Source: Ottelia alismoides
Lineage: Eukaryota; Streptophyta; Magnoliopsida; Alismatales; Hydrocharitaceae
Direction of reading: 5' to 3'
Assembly: GCA_037367405.1 (NCBI GenBank)
Contig: JAZKJV010003126.1
Span: forward strand, 868,001-932,000
Length of the DNA: 64,000 nt
In this document: positions 46,703 through 58,739 of the stretch, piece after piece
Numbering within the stretch: position 1 is the first letter of the stretch
Layout of the letters: each line of letters starts with the position of its first letter
Position numbers and translations under genes: made by a program
Notes under the pieces: generated by a model
What the model saw: the letters and a program-made list of their open reading frames with translations, nothing else
Database searches by the model: none
What the model was told of the DNA's origin: nothing

Positions 46703-49316
46703 TCTTGGACATGCGAGCCAACAACAAGCAATAATGCAATAAACGTTATTGCAAATATTATTCCCTGATCTAAAATAAAGAATAATTAATTTTCATAATA
46801 GGTCCTTTAATACAATTAGAGTTATGTACCATGGCCACCTTGATGATCATACAGTTGTTGATTTAATTGTTGAAGCATAAAGGCTAGTGCTTGGATGAAT
46901 ATCTAAAGAGTTAGATTGGGGACTCATCAAGCACCGTTAAATGATCATTAAGAGATGATCTCCAACCTGAGTAGGAGTTGGAAATCCTTTCTCTCATAGG
47001 CTGATATCTAATTGACCTCTTGATGTAGGTCCTCTGCATAGGAATAGAAATTCGGAGGTCTTAGATAAATTATGTCAAGGAGTTCACTTAACGAGATCGA
47101 GATAAACAAAGACTTATTTCATGATGTAGGAGTTCATCCTTTGACCAGAGACAGATGTGTTACAATATGTCTAAGTATGTACATTTGTCAGACCAATAGG
47201 TTGAGGGCCTAATCAAGGTCTATACACCGATGTGCTAGTGTGCATAAAAGGGCATATGAGTAATACAATCTCTCAAAGGGATCATACAGGATCATTTACT
47301 GAACCAAAAGACATGAGCTCACTCATGAGATATTGGAATCAAATTCCATGCACTATCGTCTCACTTTGGAAGATTGACTGATTTTGTTGGTTTAATATAT
47401 GCTTTTAGAAAGTATAAGATCAATACTTGGGAATGATATAAGCTTTTTAGAAATTATACAATTGATACCAACTCCGAATGACCAAATGAGAAACTTAGTG
47501 ATAAAATCCTAAGGGAGACAATCTAAATAGATCTAAAACTTTGGGTTTATTCTAGGTTTTCCAGTATGAAGGACGTACATTGATTAGGAATACTGAGGGT
47601 GATGTGATCATAAACGATTGTATAACATGACGCTTCCGTTCCGAGGGAGTGATGAAACAAGTCTGAATTTTAGCGACTCATCTCATAGAGAATTGATCTC
47701 ATCTTAGTCCAAATATTGGACATTGATCTGACTGCGATTCAAATACAATGAGAAGATTAGATTTACATGTTTCATTTAGTCAAACATCTATCGGAGGTCC
47801 TCGAGATCAAGATTTGAGATGTGATCTCAATATCCAAGTCACTATACATGGAACATACAATCACCTTGTCCTTATATCCAAGTATCCGTGGAGAAAGCGC
47901 ATTATTCTTGAAAGCGGTCAAGGATAATTTCGTTGTTGATAATGTGTCTAAGCATTGAGGGGAATTGCTAATTAAATGTGATTTAATTATCATGAATAAT
48001 ATGAATTTGATTCATATTAGGAAAGTTGTTTAATATGATTAAATGTTATTTAATTATCAAAGTTGCGATTAATGTGAATGTGATTCATGTTATTTGGCCA
48101 CATGAGAAGAGTCATCTTGGATAATTAACTGTGATTTAATTATCAAAGATATGATTAATGTAGATATCTCTATCTATAATAATCATGTACATTATAATTA
48201 TGGTTTATAATATATTAGAGAGATTTAATTGTAAGTACAATTTATATGTTGTTGTGAATTGGATTGACAATAAACAATTAATTATAAATCCAATTTACAT
48301 ATTATATTGGATATATGAATATTAATCATATTTATCAATGGCATAATTGATGTTTTCACAAATTTATTTTGGAATTATTTTTGTGAAGATAAATAACAGT
48401 TTTTGAATATACATATACATATATATATATATATTAAAGAAGGCAAAACCACCTAAGTGTGGTCGTCCATCTTGACCCATTCAGGGTGGGGACAACCACC
48501 CTTTTTTGGGGGTGGTGGTTCCCTCCCTTATTATCTATTTATTATAACTGAAATTAAAATGAATTAAATTATCTCTTGATAAAGGGATATAATTAATTTA
48601 TTTTTATTAAATTTGTTGTTGCAAATTTGTAGAGACAAACCATCGCCATTGATTAACAACCACTTAATCTAAACCGTTGAATCAAGACAACACATGGATT
48701 GAGATACAGGTACATCCAAATAGTATATAAGAAGGGGTAGCCCTTGCCTTTAGACTAAACTCATAATCCCAAAGGATTTAAACTCTCTCCATCCCTCTCT
48801 CTCTCTCTCTATGCACGCCAAGTCTCTCTCTCTCTCTCCTCCTAAGAGTGACCATCCGCTCTAGAGAGGGTTGTCGTCATTGCCATGTTGTTGTATCGTC
48901 GTGTCAATGATTCGTGGATCTTCGTCTCCTTTGATGCATCTTGTTCGTGAAGAAGATGTCCGATCACGTGAAACGAAATCAACAAATTCGTCACTTGGAT
49001 TATCAACATGGATTGCAAGGAGCACACATTTCATCAACACACTCGCAAGAGTCTCATCCATTGGATCTCACTTGAGATAGGAGGTCTCTTCTTTTAGAGT
49101 CTCGATTGCAACCATGCTTCAAGAGGTAACCTTAATACCTTTTGGTGATTTAGAAGAAACGATCCGAGAAGTGTTCTCGGATTTTGTGGTTTCATCATTT
49201 TTATTTTTTTTAAATTCCACTACCCTAAGAAACTAGTATAACTAGTCACTCTCGATTGCATATGATGCAATCTCCACACTTCCTTGATATGCTTAAGGAT
49301 TTTCCCAAATCCTTCA
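46703..49316 (+). mobile_element. Copia #2 3' LTR, complete
   Basis: 2.6-kb LTR starting TCTTGGACATGCGAGCC and ending 'aaatccttca', followed by GTAAT (49317-49321), the target repeat next to resumed gypsy #2 gag. It differs from the 5' LTR copies far more than A and B differ from each other, so the insertion is much older than the tandem duplication. TATA box TATATAA at 48724-48730, TA run at 48420-48432, fold-back at 48440-48535. Confidence 0.9.
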
Positions 49317-49909
49317 GTAATCACGGTAGGAGGTGTAGGGTTCCCGGCACCTACTCTTAGTGCAGTGATGTTAGCTCTAAGCTCATCATGGACTCTATAC
49401 TGATCTCTGATTTGTTGGCTCATCTGCTATAAAATGTCTAGAATCCCCTAAAAAATATTCGAAGCTGGATCAGTTCTACAATATGAACATCTCTCCTCAA
49501 CAACTATATCATCAACTGGTCCCTTCCCTCTACCCATGATCTTCGAATATTTTGAGAAGGAAAAAGTGTCATAATAACTCTGTGAAAAACATGCAAGAGA
49601 AATAGAAAAAAAATTTGGGCATGAGTCTGCCTCAACTGAAGGGCTGGGAGGCAAGGGAGTTTGGGTCTGACTCTCCAAGTGACTAGGTAGGACCAACTCG
49701 GGAAGATGATCATCCCAAGTTTGTGAAGACATACGACGGATGGTGGAACGTTGAAAGCTCACAGAGTATGAGCACAAAATCCATCTAGTCATCACCTTCA
49801 ATGTTGAAAGGAAGTATGAGAGATAATATGAAGTCAAATACCAAGAATAAGAGTGTGAAGCGGTATAAGGAACGAAATAACTCATACCTAGCATACAAAC
49901 ACAATCCAA
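49317..49909 (-). pseudogene. Gypsy #2 gag, N-terminal part
   Basis: Read right to left, one frame runs from 49909 to the copia insertion. A plausible gag start lies in the 49725 region ('MSSQTWDDHLPELVLPSH'), with 'MGRGKGPVDDIVVEERC' following. Two in-frame TAG stops near 49448-49450 and 49427-49429 interrupt the 'NIF.GILDIL.QMSQQI' stretch, after which 'RANITALRVGAGNPTPPTV' leads to 49317. The frame resumes at 21356 and 35889 beyond copia #2. No start can be proved, since upstream sequence stays open to 49909. Confidence 0.75.
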
Positions 49910-51291
49910 ACCCTAGATTCTCCAACTACACATGGTGGAGACCGTAAGAGTTTGGTCTTTTATCTTTCCAATTTTAATTTGGTGAACAATCAGTTGTATT
50001 AATCAAACTCACAGAGGGTGTCGCCCTGTCTCCTAGCGTATACACTCACAACCCCAAAAATAGTGGTACCATATGCCCTGGCTGCCGGGTTATATCATGC
50101 CCAAAATTGACTGTGAGGTTTGAGTACACCAAAACGACACTCTATGGTCGGAGGCAAGTGCTTACAGTTGCAATTCTTCACCGAAAAGTGATGCACAAAT
50201 ACTTAAGGAACATGTCCATGGACTTTTGGCTCTAATCCTTAAGGATGCATCCTTACCCACTTTGTCTGGACTTATCCCTGAATACAATGAGGGGTTTGCT
50301 TCCTAATACAAATTTAGTCTAGGTTTTTTTTATTTTTATCAAGTTTTTTAAAAGGATTTTTTTATTTGAGGGTTTTCACTTTTTGGATATTTTCAATGAT
50401 ATCTAACGGGATTTCAGTTCTTTTTTTTAGTTTTCAAAATGTGTTTCACAGAGGGAGAATCATGGAATGCAACTGAAAATGATGATGCATGGAGAGATAG
50501 AAATCATACCTGACTCCAACAGTCTACATGCATGGCGATCCACATAGAAATTTCAAAACCTAGACTAATGCATTAAAAAGCCTTAAAAACTGAATCTTAA
50601 ATTAGCAGCTCTAGCGTAAGAATGGAATAATTTTTGAAAATCAGTTATTTATACCTAAGTGTGGATTACGATAGTAGAATTTACTTTACTCGTCTAATAA
50701 ATCATGCATACACCCCTAGGATCCATTAAAATGCATGAAACGAAGAAAAATCAGTGAAAAACCAAAACCCATAGTGAGGTCCCCCAAGTGCACCAGCACC
50801 TTGTAAAACAAACCCCGAAGAAGAAGTGTAAAATCCAATCTACAAGTCGGGATGTACTTAGTTGACCCCTTTCTATAAAAGTCAAAATAGCAAGTGCCCC
50901 TTCCTCTCTCACAAAAACAGAAAAATGGCTGAGTGCCCTCTCTCACAAAAAAACAAAAAATGTGAAGAAAAATATTGTGGTTGCTTTCTCTCTCTGCCTC
51001 TCCAACAGGTTCGTACAGAAGAAGCTGATATCTACGCTCCTAATTGAGTTGGTTTCCTAAGAAACTGGCTTATCTTGCAGTCACAGCAAAAATCATCAAC
51101 AAACACAACCAAAAATTGAGAAAACCATAAAAATCGATAAAATCGAAGAAAGAACAAGAAACTGATAAAACTCAAAAAAGTCATAAAAAGAATCAAAAGC
51201 AAAATCAAGAAAAACATAGAAGACTCGAGAAAAATCAAGAAAATGAGAAAATAAAAATCACGAAAATTAAAAATCAAAGTATGTCTAACAC
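49910..51291 (-). mobile_element. Gypsy #2 leader
   Basis: Region between the primer site and gag, read on the - strand. It shares 'aacccctcattgtat' (- strand near 50285-50300) with the gypsy #3 leader (62650-62665), and both leaders are about 1.4-1.5 kb. The part nearest the primer site is A-rich on the + strand. No gene seen. Confidence 0.7.
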
Positions 51292-51309
51292 TTCCCAGCA
51301 ATAGTGCCA
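51292..51309 (-). other. Gypsy #2 primer binding site (tRNA-Asp type, decayed)
   Basis: On the - strand it reads TGGCACTATTGCTGGGAA, a decayed form of the Tat/Athila primer site TGGCGCCGTTGCCGGGGA, complementary to tRNA-Asp. All differences are C-to-T or G-to-A. It lies three bases after the 5' LTR end. Confidence 0.88.
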
Positions 51310-52426
51310 TTTTGATAATCTAAATTTTGCTAGCAGTAGTATAGGTGTCACTGTGTAAAATTTGTTCAAAATCAAAATTTGATTTTATCAAACAAAAATT
51401 GATAAAAATAGAATAGAGAGAGATTGTGAGAGAAATGAATACAAGTGATTCTCTCTCCTATTTTTATCTACACTAATTATTAACTAGGTAAGTATCCTTG
51501 GGTCGAACGCAAAGCAGAATATCAATACTTTGATTTTTGCGAAAAAGGATACTTTTGCGAATTTAACTTTCTTCTCGAAGAAAGAGAGAAAACTCTTTTT
51601 ATTGGTTTTAATTATTGAAATTTTTATTTGATTTTATTTTTCCAATTTTTATTTAATTTTCAAAGTGATATTTTTCAAAACAATCTATCTATAAAATACT
51701 AGGTGAAAAAATAAGGTATATAGGTGATACAATATAGTAGAGAAGAAACCTTGAGCAACAAGCTCGAAAATGCAAAGAAAACATCGAAAAATGGAATACG
51801 GAATGAAAAAAAAAATGATGATGATAATATGTCTAAGGTCTAAAATACTGTCCCAAGTTTAGAGATAACGTGTAAACAATGCTATACAAAAAGATAGGAC
51901 ATTTTCTTTCAAATACATCCCTGATCAGTGACCTAATTAGAGAGAAAAACTCCGGAATTTGCAAATAGGCCACGGTCTAACACCTTCTTGCTCGGTCGTA
52001 ACGAAGTGGAGAAGTTAGGTACTAGGCCAGTTATACTGGTGATGGAGAGAGTTAGTTTGAATGAACAAAGTTTGGATCGATTTAGAGGCTAATCGATAAG
52101 TAGTTAGGTTAGATCCTAGGATAGGCGTGAGTTAGGGATGTTAAGTCCAGGGAATCAATGGTTTAGATGGCATTTTAGGTGAAAGATGATAGTGGAGAGA
52201 TTAGGAGAAGTTATCTCGTTAGAACATAATGCTAACATCCATTCTTGAGTAAGATGAACCAAGTGCTGACACGTGTCAGCACCTGGTTGGCCAGAAATTA
52301 AAATCATGTTATTATCGTGTAACAAATAATAAATAACATTATTTTAAATAGGTATAAAAAGGAAATGTAGATAATTTAACTACCTAAATTATAAAATATT
52401 TTATTTTAAGAAATAATACATATTTA

Positions 52427-52570
52427 ACAAAATATAAATATTATATTAATAAATAGGTACAAAATATAAATATTATATTAATAAATAGGTACAAAATATA
52501 ACAAAATATAAATATTATATTAATAAATAGGTACAAAATATAACAAAATATAAATATTATATTAATAAAT
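52427..52570. repeat. AT-rich minisatellite, four units
   Basis: Four tandem copies of an AT-rich unit of 32 bp (first two) or 42 bp (last two), each with 'aaatattatattaataaat'. The 3' LTR of the same element has one copy (about 12495-12528), so the array grew after insertion. Confidence 0.85.
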
Positions 52571-52728
52571 ATTATATTAATACATATTTTCAAAATTCTA
52601 ATAAACTAATTTAATATATTAATAGATACATATATATACTCTACAGGTCAAATTCTTCTATAAATTAGGGTATTTGATTTATTTAAAATATTAATTAGTG
52701 TCAAAAATTCTGAAATAAATCATGGTTA

Positions 52729-53052
52729 CACATGAAAACCATGAAAGCATGTTGCTGAGAAAAAGGTTGAACCATAAATACTATCAGAAATCGTGGAGGG
52801 TGCATGGTAATATTCCATTCCTTGAAAGCCTGTGAATACTAGAGCCAGTAAAATTGTAGTCACTAAAGACTAAACTGCCCGTTTTTCCTTCCCCGTGAGG
52901 AGGGCATGATGAGCCCATATTACGACAACTCCGGATGAAGGGAGAATAGGGGTATTAAGAAAAGGGATTTCTTGAGGATCTAAAACCCCAAACCCTTTCG
53001 GGGCCAAATACCTCCGATCTCAACAATGGGTGTCAAAAAAGAATGAGAAGGA
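52729..53052 (-). pseudogene. cox3: NUMT: fragment of mitochondrial cox3
   Basis: On the - strand the translation matches the middle of plant mitochondrial cytochrome c oxidase subunit 3: 'VEIGGIW', then after a one-base deletion '[20 protein letters not shown]', '[15 protein letters not shown]', a stop, '[20 protein letters not shown]', and '[20 protein letters not shown]'. About 105 of roughly 265 codons are present. The family product is an inner-membrane respiratory protein; this copy is a dead nuclear insert. It sits within the gypsy #2 5' LTR, whose flanking sequence continues on both sides ('aaatcatggtta' left, 'caagatcaagaaaataatt' right). The other gypsy #2 LTR lacks it. No target duplication is evident. 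Confidence 0.93.
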
Positions 53053-55622
53053 CAAGATCAAGAAAATAATTAAATATTATAAAATCATTAAAATAATAAA
53101 TAATGTGTTCCAAAGGAAATAAATAGCCCATTATCCTAGTTGTCAATAGGTCTCAGAACGACTTTTTGCAAATGGTCTCCGATTTTAGTGGAATCACCTT
53201 TATTAATTAGATAATATTATTTTATAAACTTTGAAAGTGAGTAGAGTGAAATTAGAGATCGTATGAGAAAGTGATGATGTTCAGAAGATGAGAAAATGAC
53301 AATTTGAAAGTCGGATTTCATAACATACATACAAGATAATATTTTTAACTTATTTTTTATTTTTCTATTCATTTTTGAAATACATAAGAAAAAAGTTTGG
53401 CGAAAAAAATACAAATGAATTAATTAAAAATCCTTGATGTTTTGATAAAGTTGGATAAATAATGAATAATATGTGGAGTGTATAATTAGTTCTTTTTATG
53501 GTTTTCTTTCCTTATATCCCCCTGCTTATTGGTTTGTCTACCAATCCATATTGACCTGGTCTTGGAGGTTAGGTTATAAAAATAAATCTTGAAGCTATAT
53601 ATATTTTTTTCAGTCATATTATGTTGGACATGTGAGCCCACAGTGAGGCATTATGCAATAAATGTTATTGTAAATATCAATCCCCGATCTGAAATGAAGA
53701 ATAACTAATTTTCATAATAGGTCCCTTAGTACAATTAGTGTTATGTACCGTGGACATCTTAATGAGCATACAGTTGTTGATTCAATTGTTGAATCATAGA
53801 GGCTATTGCTTGGATGAATATCTAAAGAGTTGTATTGAGGACACATCAAGCATAGTCAAATGATTATTAAGAGATGATCTCCTGCCTGAGTAGGAAAAGG
53901 AAATCCTTTCTCTTTTGGATGATATCTGACTATGCAGGTCCTCTGCATAAGAATAGAGATTCAGAGGTGCTAGATTAGTTAGGTCAAAGAGTTGACTTAA
54001 TGAGATCAAGATAACCAAAGACCTATGCCGTATGTTGTCACGATATGGGCATGCATCCTTTGACCGGAGGTATATGTATTAATATATGTCTGAGTATGTA
54101 CATTTGGAAGATCGATAGGTTGTTGATCTGATCAAGGTCTATACACCAGCTCGTTAGTGCGTATACAAAGGCATATGAGTAATATGATCTCTAAAAGGGA
54201 TCATACATGTTCATTTACTGAATTGGAAGGCATGATCTCACTGATGAGATACTGGGAATCAAATTCCGTGCACGGTCTTCTCGCTTTGAAAGATTGACTG
54301 AATTTATAGGTTTGATAAATGCTTTTGGGAAGTATATGATCTATACCTAGGTATGATATTTGCTTTTGTAAAGTATATGATCTTTACCGACTCCCAATGA
54401 TTAAATGGGAAGCTGAATTATAAAACCTTGAAGGTGACGGTCTAAATAGATTTGAAACATCGAGTTTATTTTAGGTTTTCTAGTATGCATGATGTACATG
54501 TATTAGGAATACATGAGGAAGATGTGATCACAAACGATTGTATATCCTTGACTCTTCCATTATGAGGATGTGATGAAATAGGATTGGATTTTAGTGACTC
54601 CTCACACTAGACAAGTAATCTAATCTTGATCTAAATGCTGGACAATGATACGAATGTGATTCAGATGCAATGAGAAGATTAGATTTACAACTTTTATTTA
54701 ATCAAACATCTATGGGAGGTCCTTGAGATCTGGATTTAAGATGTGATCTCAATATCCAAGTCACTATACGTGGAACGTACAATCTCCCTTTCCTTATCTC
54801 CTAGTATCCGCGGAGAAAGTACATTGTTCTTGAAGAGTTCAAGAATAATTCCATGGTTGAATTATGTATCTAAGCATTGAGCTATTGATAAATAAATGTT
54901 ATTTAATTATCATGAATAATATGAATTTGATTCATATTATTTTGTCAAATAAGGAGAGTTATATAATATGATTAAATGTGATTTAATTATCAAAGATGTG
55001 AATAATGTGAATGAGATTCATGTTATTTGGGCACATGAGAATAGAGATCCAAGATGATTAAATATGATTTAATTATCATGGATATAATTAATGAGGATAT
55101 CACTATCCACATAACCATGGATATTATGAATATGATTTATAATACGATGGAGAGATTTAATTGTAAATAGAATTAACAAGTTATATGTTATTGTGAATGG
55201 GATTCACAATAAAAAATTAATTGTAAAACTAATGTACATATTATGTTGGATATTGAATATGATTCATATTTATTAATGGTATGATTGAAGTTTTCATAAA
55301 TTTAATTTGGAATTTTTTTATGAAGATAAATGCAATAGTTTTTATTGCATATTAGTTAATATATTAATAAAAAAGAAGACTTTATCTCTTTTTTTATGGA
55401 TGTCCCTTGACTTGTTCAAGAGGGGGCACGACCGCCCTATTTATAGTAAAGGGACTTGATCTTCACATTGTCTATGTATATTGATTAATTTTAAAATGAA
55501 TTGATTATTATCTTGAAATAGATATAGTTAATTTATTTTAAACAAATAGCTGTTGCATATTTGGAGCAACAAATCGTGGCCATTGATTAATAAATTTTTA
55601 ATCTACATCGTAGATTAAGAGA

Positions 55623-55646
55623 GCACATGGATTGAGATCCATGTGC
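55623..55646. promoter_or_regulatory. Perfect palindrome just upstream of the copia TATA box
   Basis: Arms 'gcacatggat' and 'atccatgtgc' around 'tgag'. The other copia LTRs keep 'ggattgagatcc' in the same place (17900, 23368, 37886, 48698). Conserved position next to TATA suggests a protein-binding site; this is inference. Confidence 0.55.
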
Positions 55647-55656
55647 ATCAAACTAG

Positions 55657-55663
55657 TATAAAA
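55657..55663 (+). promoter_or_regulatory. TATA box of copia #3 LTR
   Basis: TATAAAA followed by 'ggaagggtagcccttgcc', as in the copia #2 LTRs. Confidence 0.68.
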
Positions 55664-56148
55664 GGAAGGGTAGCCCTTGCCTTTGAAAACAAACGTAATT
55701 CCAAGAGAAAATACACTCTCTCCATATATCTCTCTACATGCCATCTCTCTTTCCCTCTCAACATGTTGTCGTCCATATGTTGACCTGGAGAAGACCGTCG
55801 TCGCTATGCCATTGTACCACCGCTATGAATGCTCATGTATTTCCGTATCCTTCGATGTGCCTTGCTCGTGAAGAAGATGCCGGATCTCGTGTGACGAGAT
55901 CAGGATATTTGCCTTTTGGATCGTCAAAATAAATTGCGAGAAGCATGCGTTTCATAAAACACACTTGCTAGCATCTCCTCCATTGGATTGGACTTGATAC
56001 GGGAGTCTCTTCCTTTAGAGACTCAATCGCAACCATGCCTCAAGAGGTAACCTTAATAACTAATGGTTGTTTAGATGAAATTATTCGAGAAGTGTTCTTG
56101 GATCATGTGGTTTCATCGGTTTTAAAAAATTTTAAATTCCGCAGCCCT

Positions 56149-56173
56149 GAGCGACTAGTATGACTAGTCGCTC
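56149..56173. repeat. Perfect 11-bp hairpin in copia #3 U5
   Basis: Same arms as at 6065-6089, here around the loop 'atg'. It lies 65 bp before the LTR end. Confidence 0.8.
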
Positions 56174-56238
56174 TCGATGGCATACGATGCGATTCTCACG
56201 CTTCCGTGATGCGCTTAAGGATCCATCTTTGTCCTTCA

Positions 56239-57816
56239 TGTGGTATCGGCGGAGCCATAGGTTAGTGTTTTTGGACATGATCCATAAACCTAAGATGACA
56301 TGGGCATTTTTGGTTGTGTGATGCTTTATCGCATTTTATTCACGCAACAATGTTTTGTGTGTTTTTTACTTATTTAGAAGTATTTAAACAATAAATTATC
56401 GCTTTAATAATGTTATTTATTAAATAAGAAAATCGTAGGATGTGAGTTTGTGTGATTTGGAATCCAATTGCTCAAGTTATTATAATTTTAGTGAACATGT
56501 ATCCATTATTTTGGGGATGGTGAATCTTTAAGTAATTAAAGAGTTAATTACGGTTTTAAACACATAAAAATGCATGAATACCACTTTTGTTATGTTATGA
56601 ATAAAATTAGCAAACTTTTAAAACTTATTTTGTGTAATTTGGATATAAATTGACCGAGATATGCTAATTTTAGAAAGTAGGGATCACTGTTGAAAATTAC
56701 TTTCCCAATCAAGAACCTTGTGATTGTCATTTATTCAATTAGTGGAAATTAATGGTTAATTTATTGAAATATATATTTGACAATATTTGTGAAATATTTA
56801 TGATGAATATTTAATTAAATGATAACACTAAACCAAAGCTGTGCTTTGTGTGTGAATAAAAGAGCGATCAACAATTATTAATATCTGATTCGGGAGGATG
56901 TCTTGAGAAATCAAAGAAGCACTTCGATAAATGGATTTGATCTTTATCAACTCAATGGAGGTCTCCGTCGTTGTTTTCACTGATAAATAATATAGTATTT
57001 ATTGCACTTCATTCAAATAAGAGTTGTACCCGTACGGAATTTGGCGATTTCTTAGTATGATTAGTTGGATGAATTGTGAAGCCCCGAAAAAGATACCCCC
57101 ACATTAATTAAGTACTAGAAAATGACATATTAGTCTCTTGAATAACTAGCTTTTGAATCTGAAAGGAAGACTTAACCTGAGGGAACCGCCATATAATCCT
57201 AAATACCCATTGAGAAATGACCCTGGTAGAAAGACAGTTGGTTACATCCATCCCCACAAACATTGATGCTTGAATAGGATTAGCGATATGTTTAGCAAAT
57301 CTCATTATAACACTAATCAAAATGATTTTGATAAATAATATATGGTATAACTTTGGTTGAAAGATCAATTATCATCTCAAATACAAAATGATCAAATCGT
57401 ACCTGACCTGAGGTGGATTTGGTGTCTAGTCGAGGAGCATTGGGGTACTTGATTGCTCCGTGAGAAGTCTGTCCCTCTGTCGTCGGTACTGGCCATGCCA
57501 ACGAGTAAGGAAAGGATAATGCTTGAAGTGATCATGATGCATTAAGTTCAAGTAATAATCAAAATTGTTTGTTGGTTGATTGATTGGGTTAATTAATTTA
57601 ATATGATTACTTAATTAGATCCAAATAAACACTCTATTTTGAATAGAAATGCTATTGCCTTGGAAGAATTAATTATGTGAATATGATTCATAATAATTAA
57701 TTAGAATTTTAACATGATATGGAGGATCACATAAGTTACATCCATGGTCATCCATCAAGGCGAAGGCGTCCGTCACTAGGGATTGTATGTAGGGGACGCT
57801 TATCCGAAGTGACAGG
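56239..57816 (+). mobile_element. Copia #3 primer site and leader, cut by gypsy #3
   Basis: Begins with a decayed primer site (TGGTATCGGCGGAGC from 56241, compare TGGTATCAGAGC) and follows the copia #2 leader (e.g. 'ggtttggatgatccataaacctaagatg'-type sequence near 56275; 'gtcgtcggtactggc', 57480-57494; 'tagggattgtatg', 57776-57788). A segment of about 390 bp (56845-57235) has no counterpart in copia #2. Homology ends at 57816, within the equivalent of 25213, where gypsy #3 begins. ACAGG (57812-57816) would be the left target repeat; the right one is outside the window. Confidence 0.82.
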
Positions 57817-58739
57817 TGATGAATACCCATTCATCACTCTTTATTCTTATATTTTAGCTACAAAAACCTTTGCAAATACATGTAGATATGTGTAAATAGG
57901 AATAATTACCAAAAGCATGCATTGTGTAAAAACCTATAATTAGCATGTTTTTGTGCAAATATAAAAGAATAAAGATTAAAAAGAAAAATAGGGAAATATT
58001 TAGAATAAATATTGAGCAACCTAACCCAAGGGAGGGCTCAGCATGGGCCTGATCGCATAAAAGCCAAAGTAGAGGGAGATAGGGGCTCATTAGTGTAAAT
58101 ATTTATGTAAATAGAATAATTGTATTTTTCCTCACCAAAAACATGCTTGTAAATACTTGTATATATTTATAAATATAAAATCAAAAGAAAAAATTAAAAA
58201 TTAAAAAAAAAAGAAAACAAAAACACATCTTGTACAGTCACCTTGTACATGGACCACTCCTATGTATTTAACCTTGTAAATAAATAGAATTAATTTCCAA
58301 ACTTTTTGTAAATAGTCTCTATTATATATTGTAAATAAATAAAATAAAAACAATTAAAACAAAAACAAAATAAAAATAACAAAATTAAAAATACAAAAAT
58401 ACATTGTACATATACCATGTATATAAATGTATATATGTATTTATTTCACTTATGTAAATAAATAATAAAAATAAAATAAAAATACCTTTTTATTCCTTAT
58501 TTTATTCTATAAATAAATAAAATATAAAATAGGGATAAAATTATACAAATTTAAAAATCAAAAATCAAAAACCCTAATTGTGTACATATACCTATATAGT
58601 ACATACTATGTATATAGCTTATTTTTATTTCCAAAAATTAATTAAAAATCACTAAAAAAATAGAAAAAAATAAAATAAAAATATTTTGTGTTTTGAGTTT
58701 TTGCAAAATCGGCCATTTGCTACCTTAATTTTCACCTCC

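Larger units (their letters stand above)
33138..47326 (+). repeat. Tandem duplication, unit B (~14.2 kb)
   Basis: Second copy of 18643-33137, in direct orientation. Differences visible by eye: about 87 bp of protease kept in B (about 33613-33700), 45 bp of gag linker lost in B (near 34389), a shorter TA run (near 37610), 28 bp of U5 kept in B (near 38352), and about 345 bp of the nested gypsy LTR lost in B (near 42588). Point differences are scattered throughout. Confidence 0.93.
51313..53621 (-). mobile_element. Gypsy #2 5' LTR, interrupted by copia #3
   Basis: LTR end at 51313 ('gattatca' on the - strand), next to the primer site. It reads rightward to 53621, where copia #3 begins. The missing LTR start should lie beyond copia #3, outside the window. 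Compared with the 3' LTR (10464-13564), it has two extra pieces: a short tandem repeat (52427-52570) and a mitochondrial insert (about 52729-53052). The G-box palindrome is at 52261-52284 with one mismatch. Confidence 0.85.
53622..56238 (+). mobile_element. Copia #3 5' LTR
   Basis: 2617-bp LTR starting TGTTGGACATGTGAGCCC and ending 'ttgtccttca'. It is inserted in the gypsy #2 5' LTR, and the flank before it is TATTA. It has a perfect 10-bp palindrome (55623-55646) 11 bp before its TATA box (55657-55663) and a perfect U5 hairpin (56149-56173). The fold-back near 55370-55460 is decayed. Confidence 0.9.
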
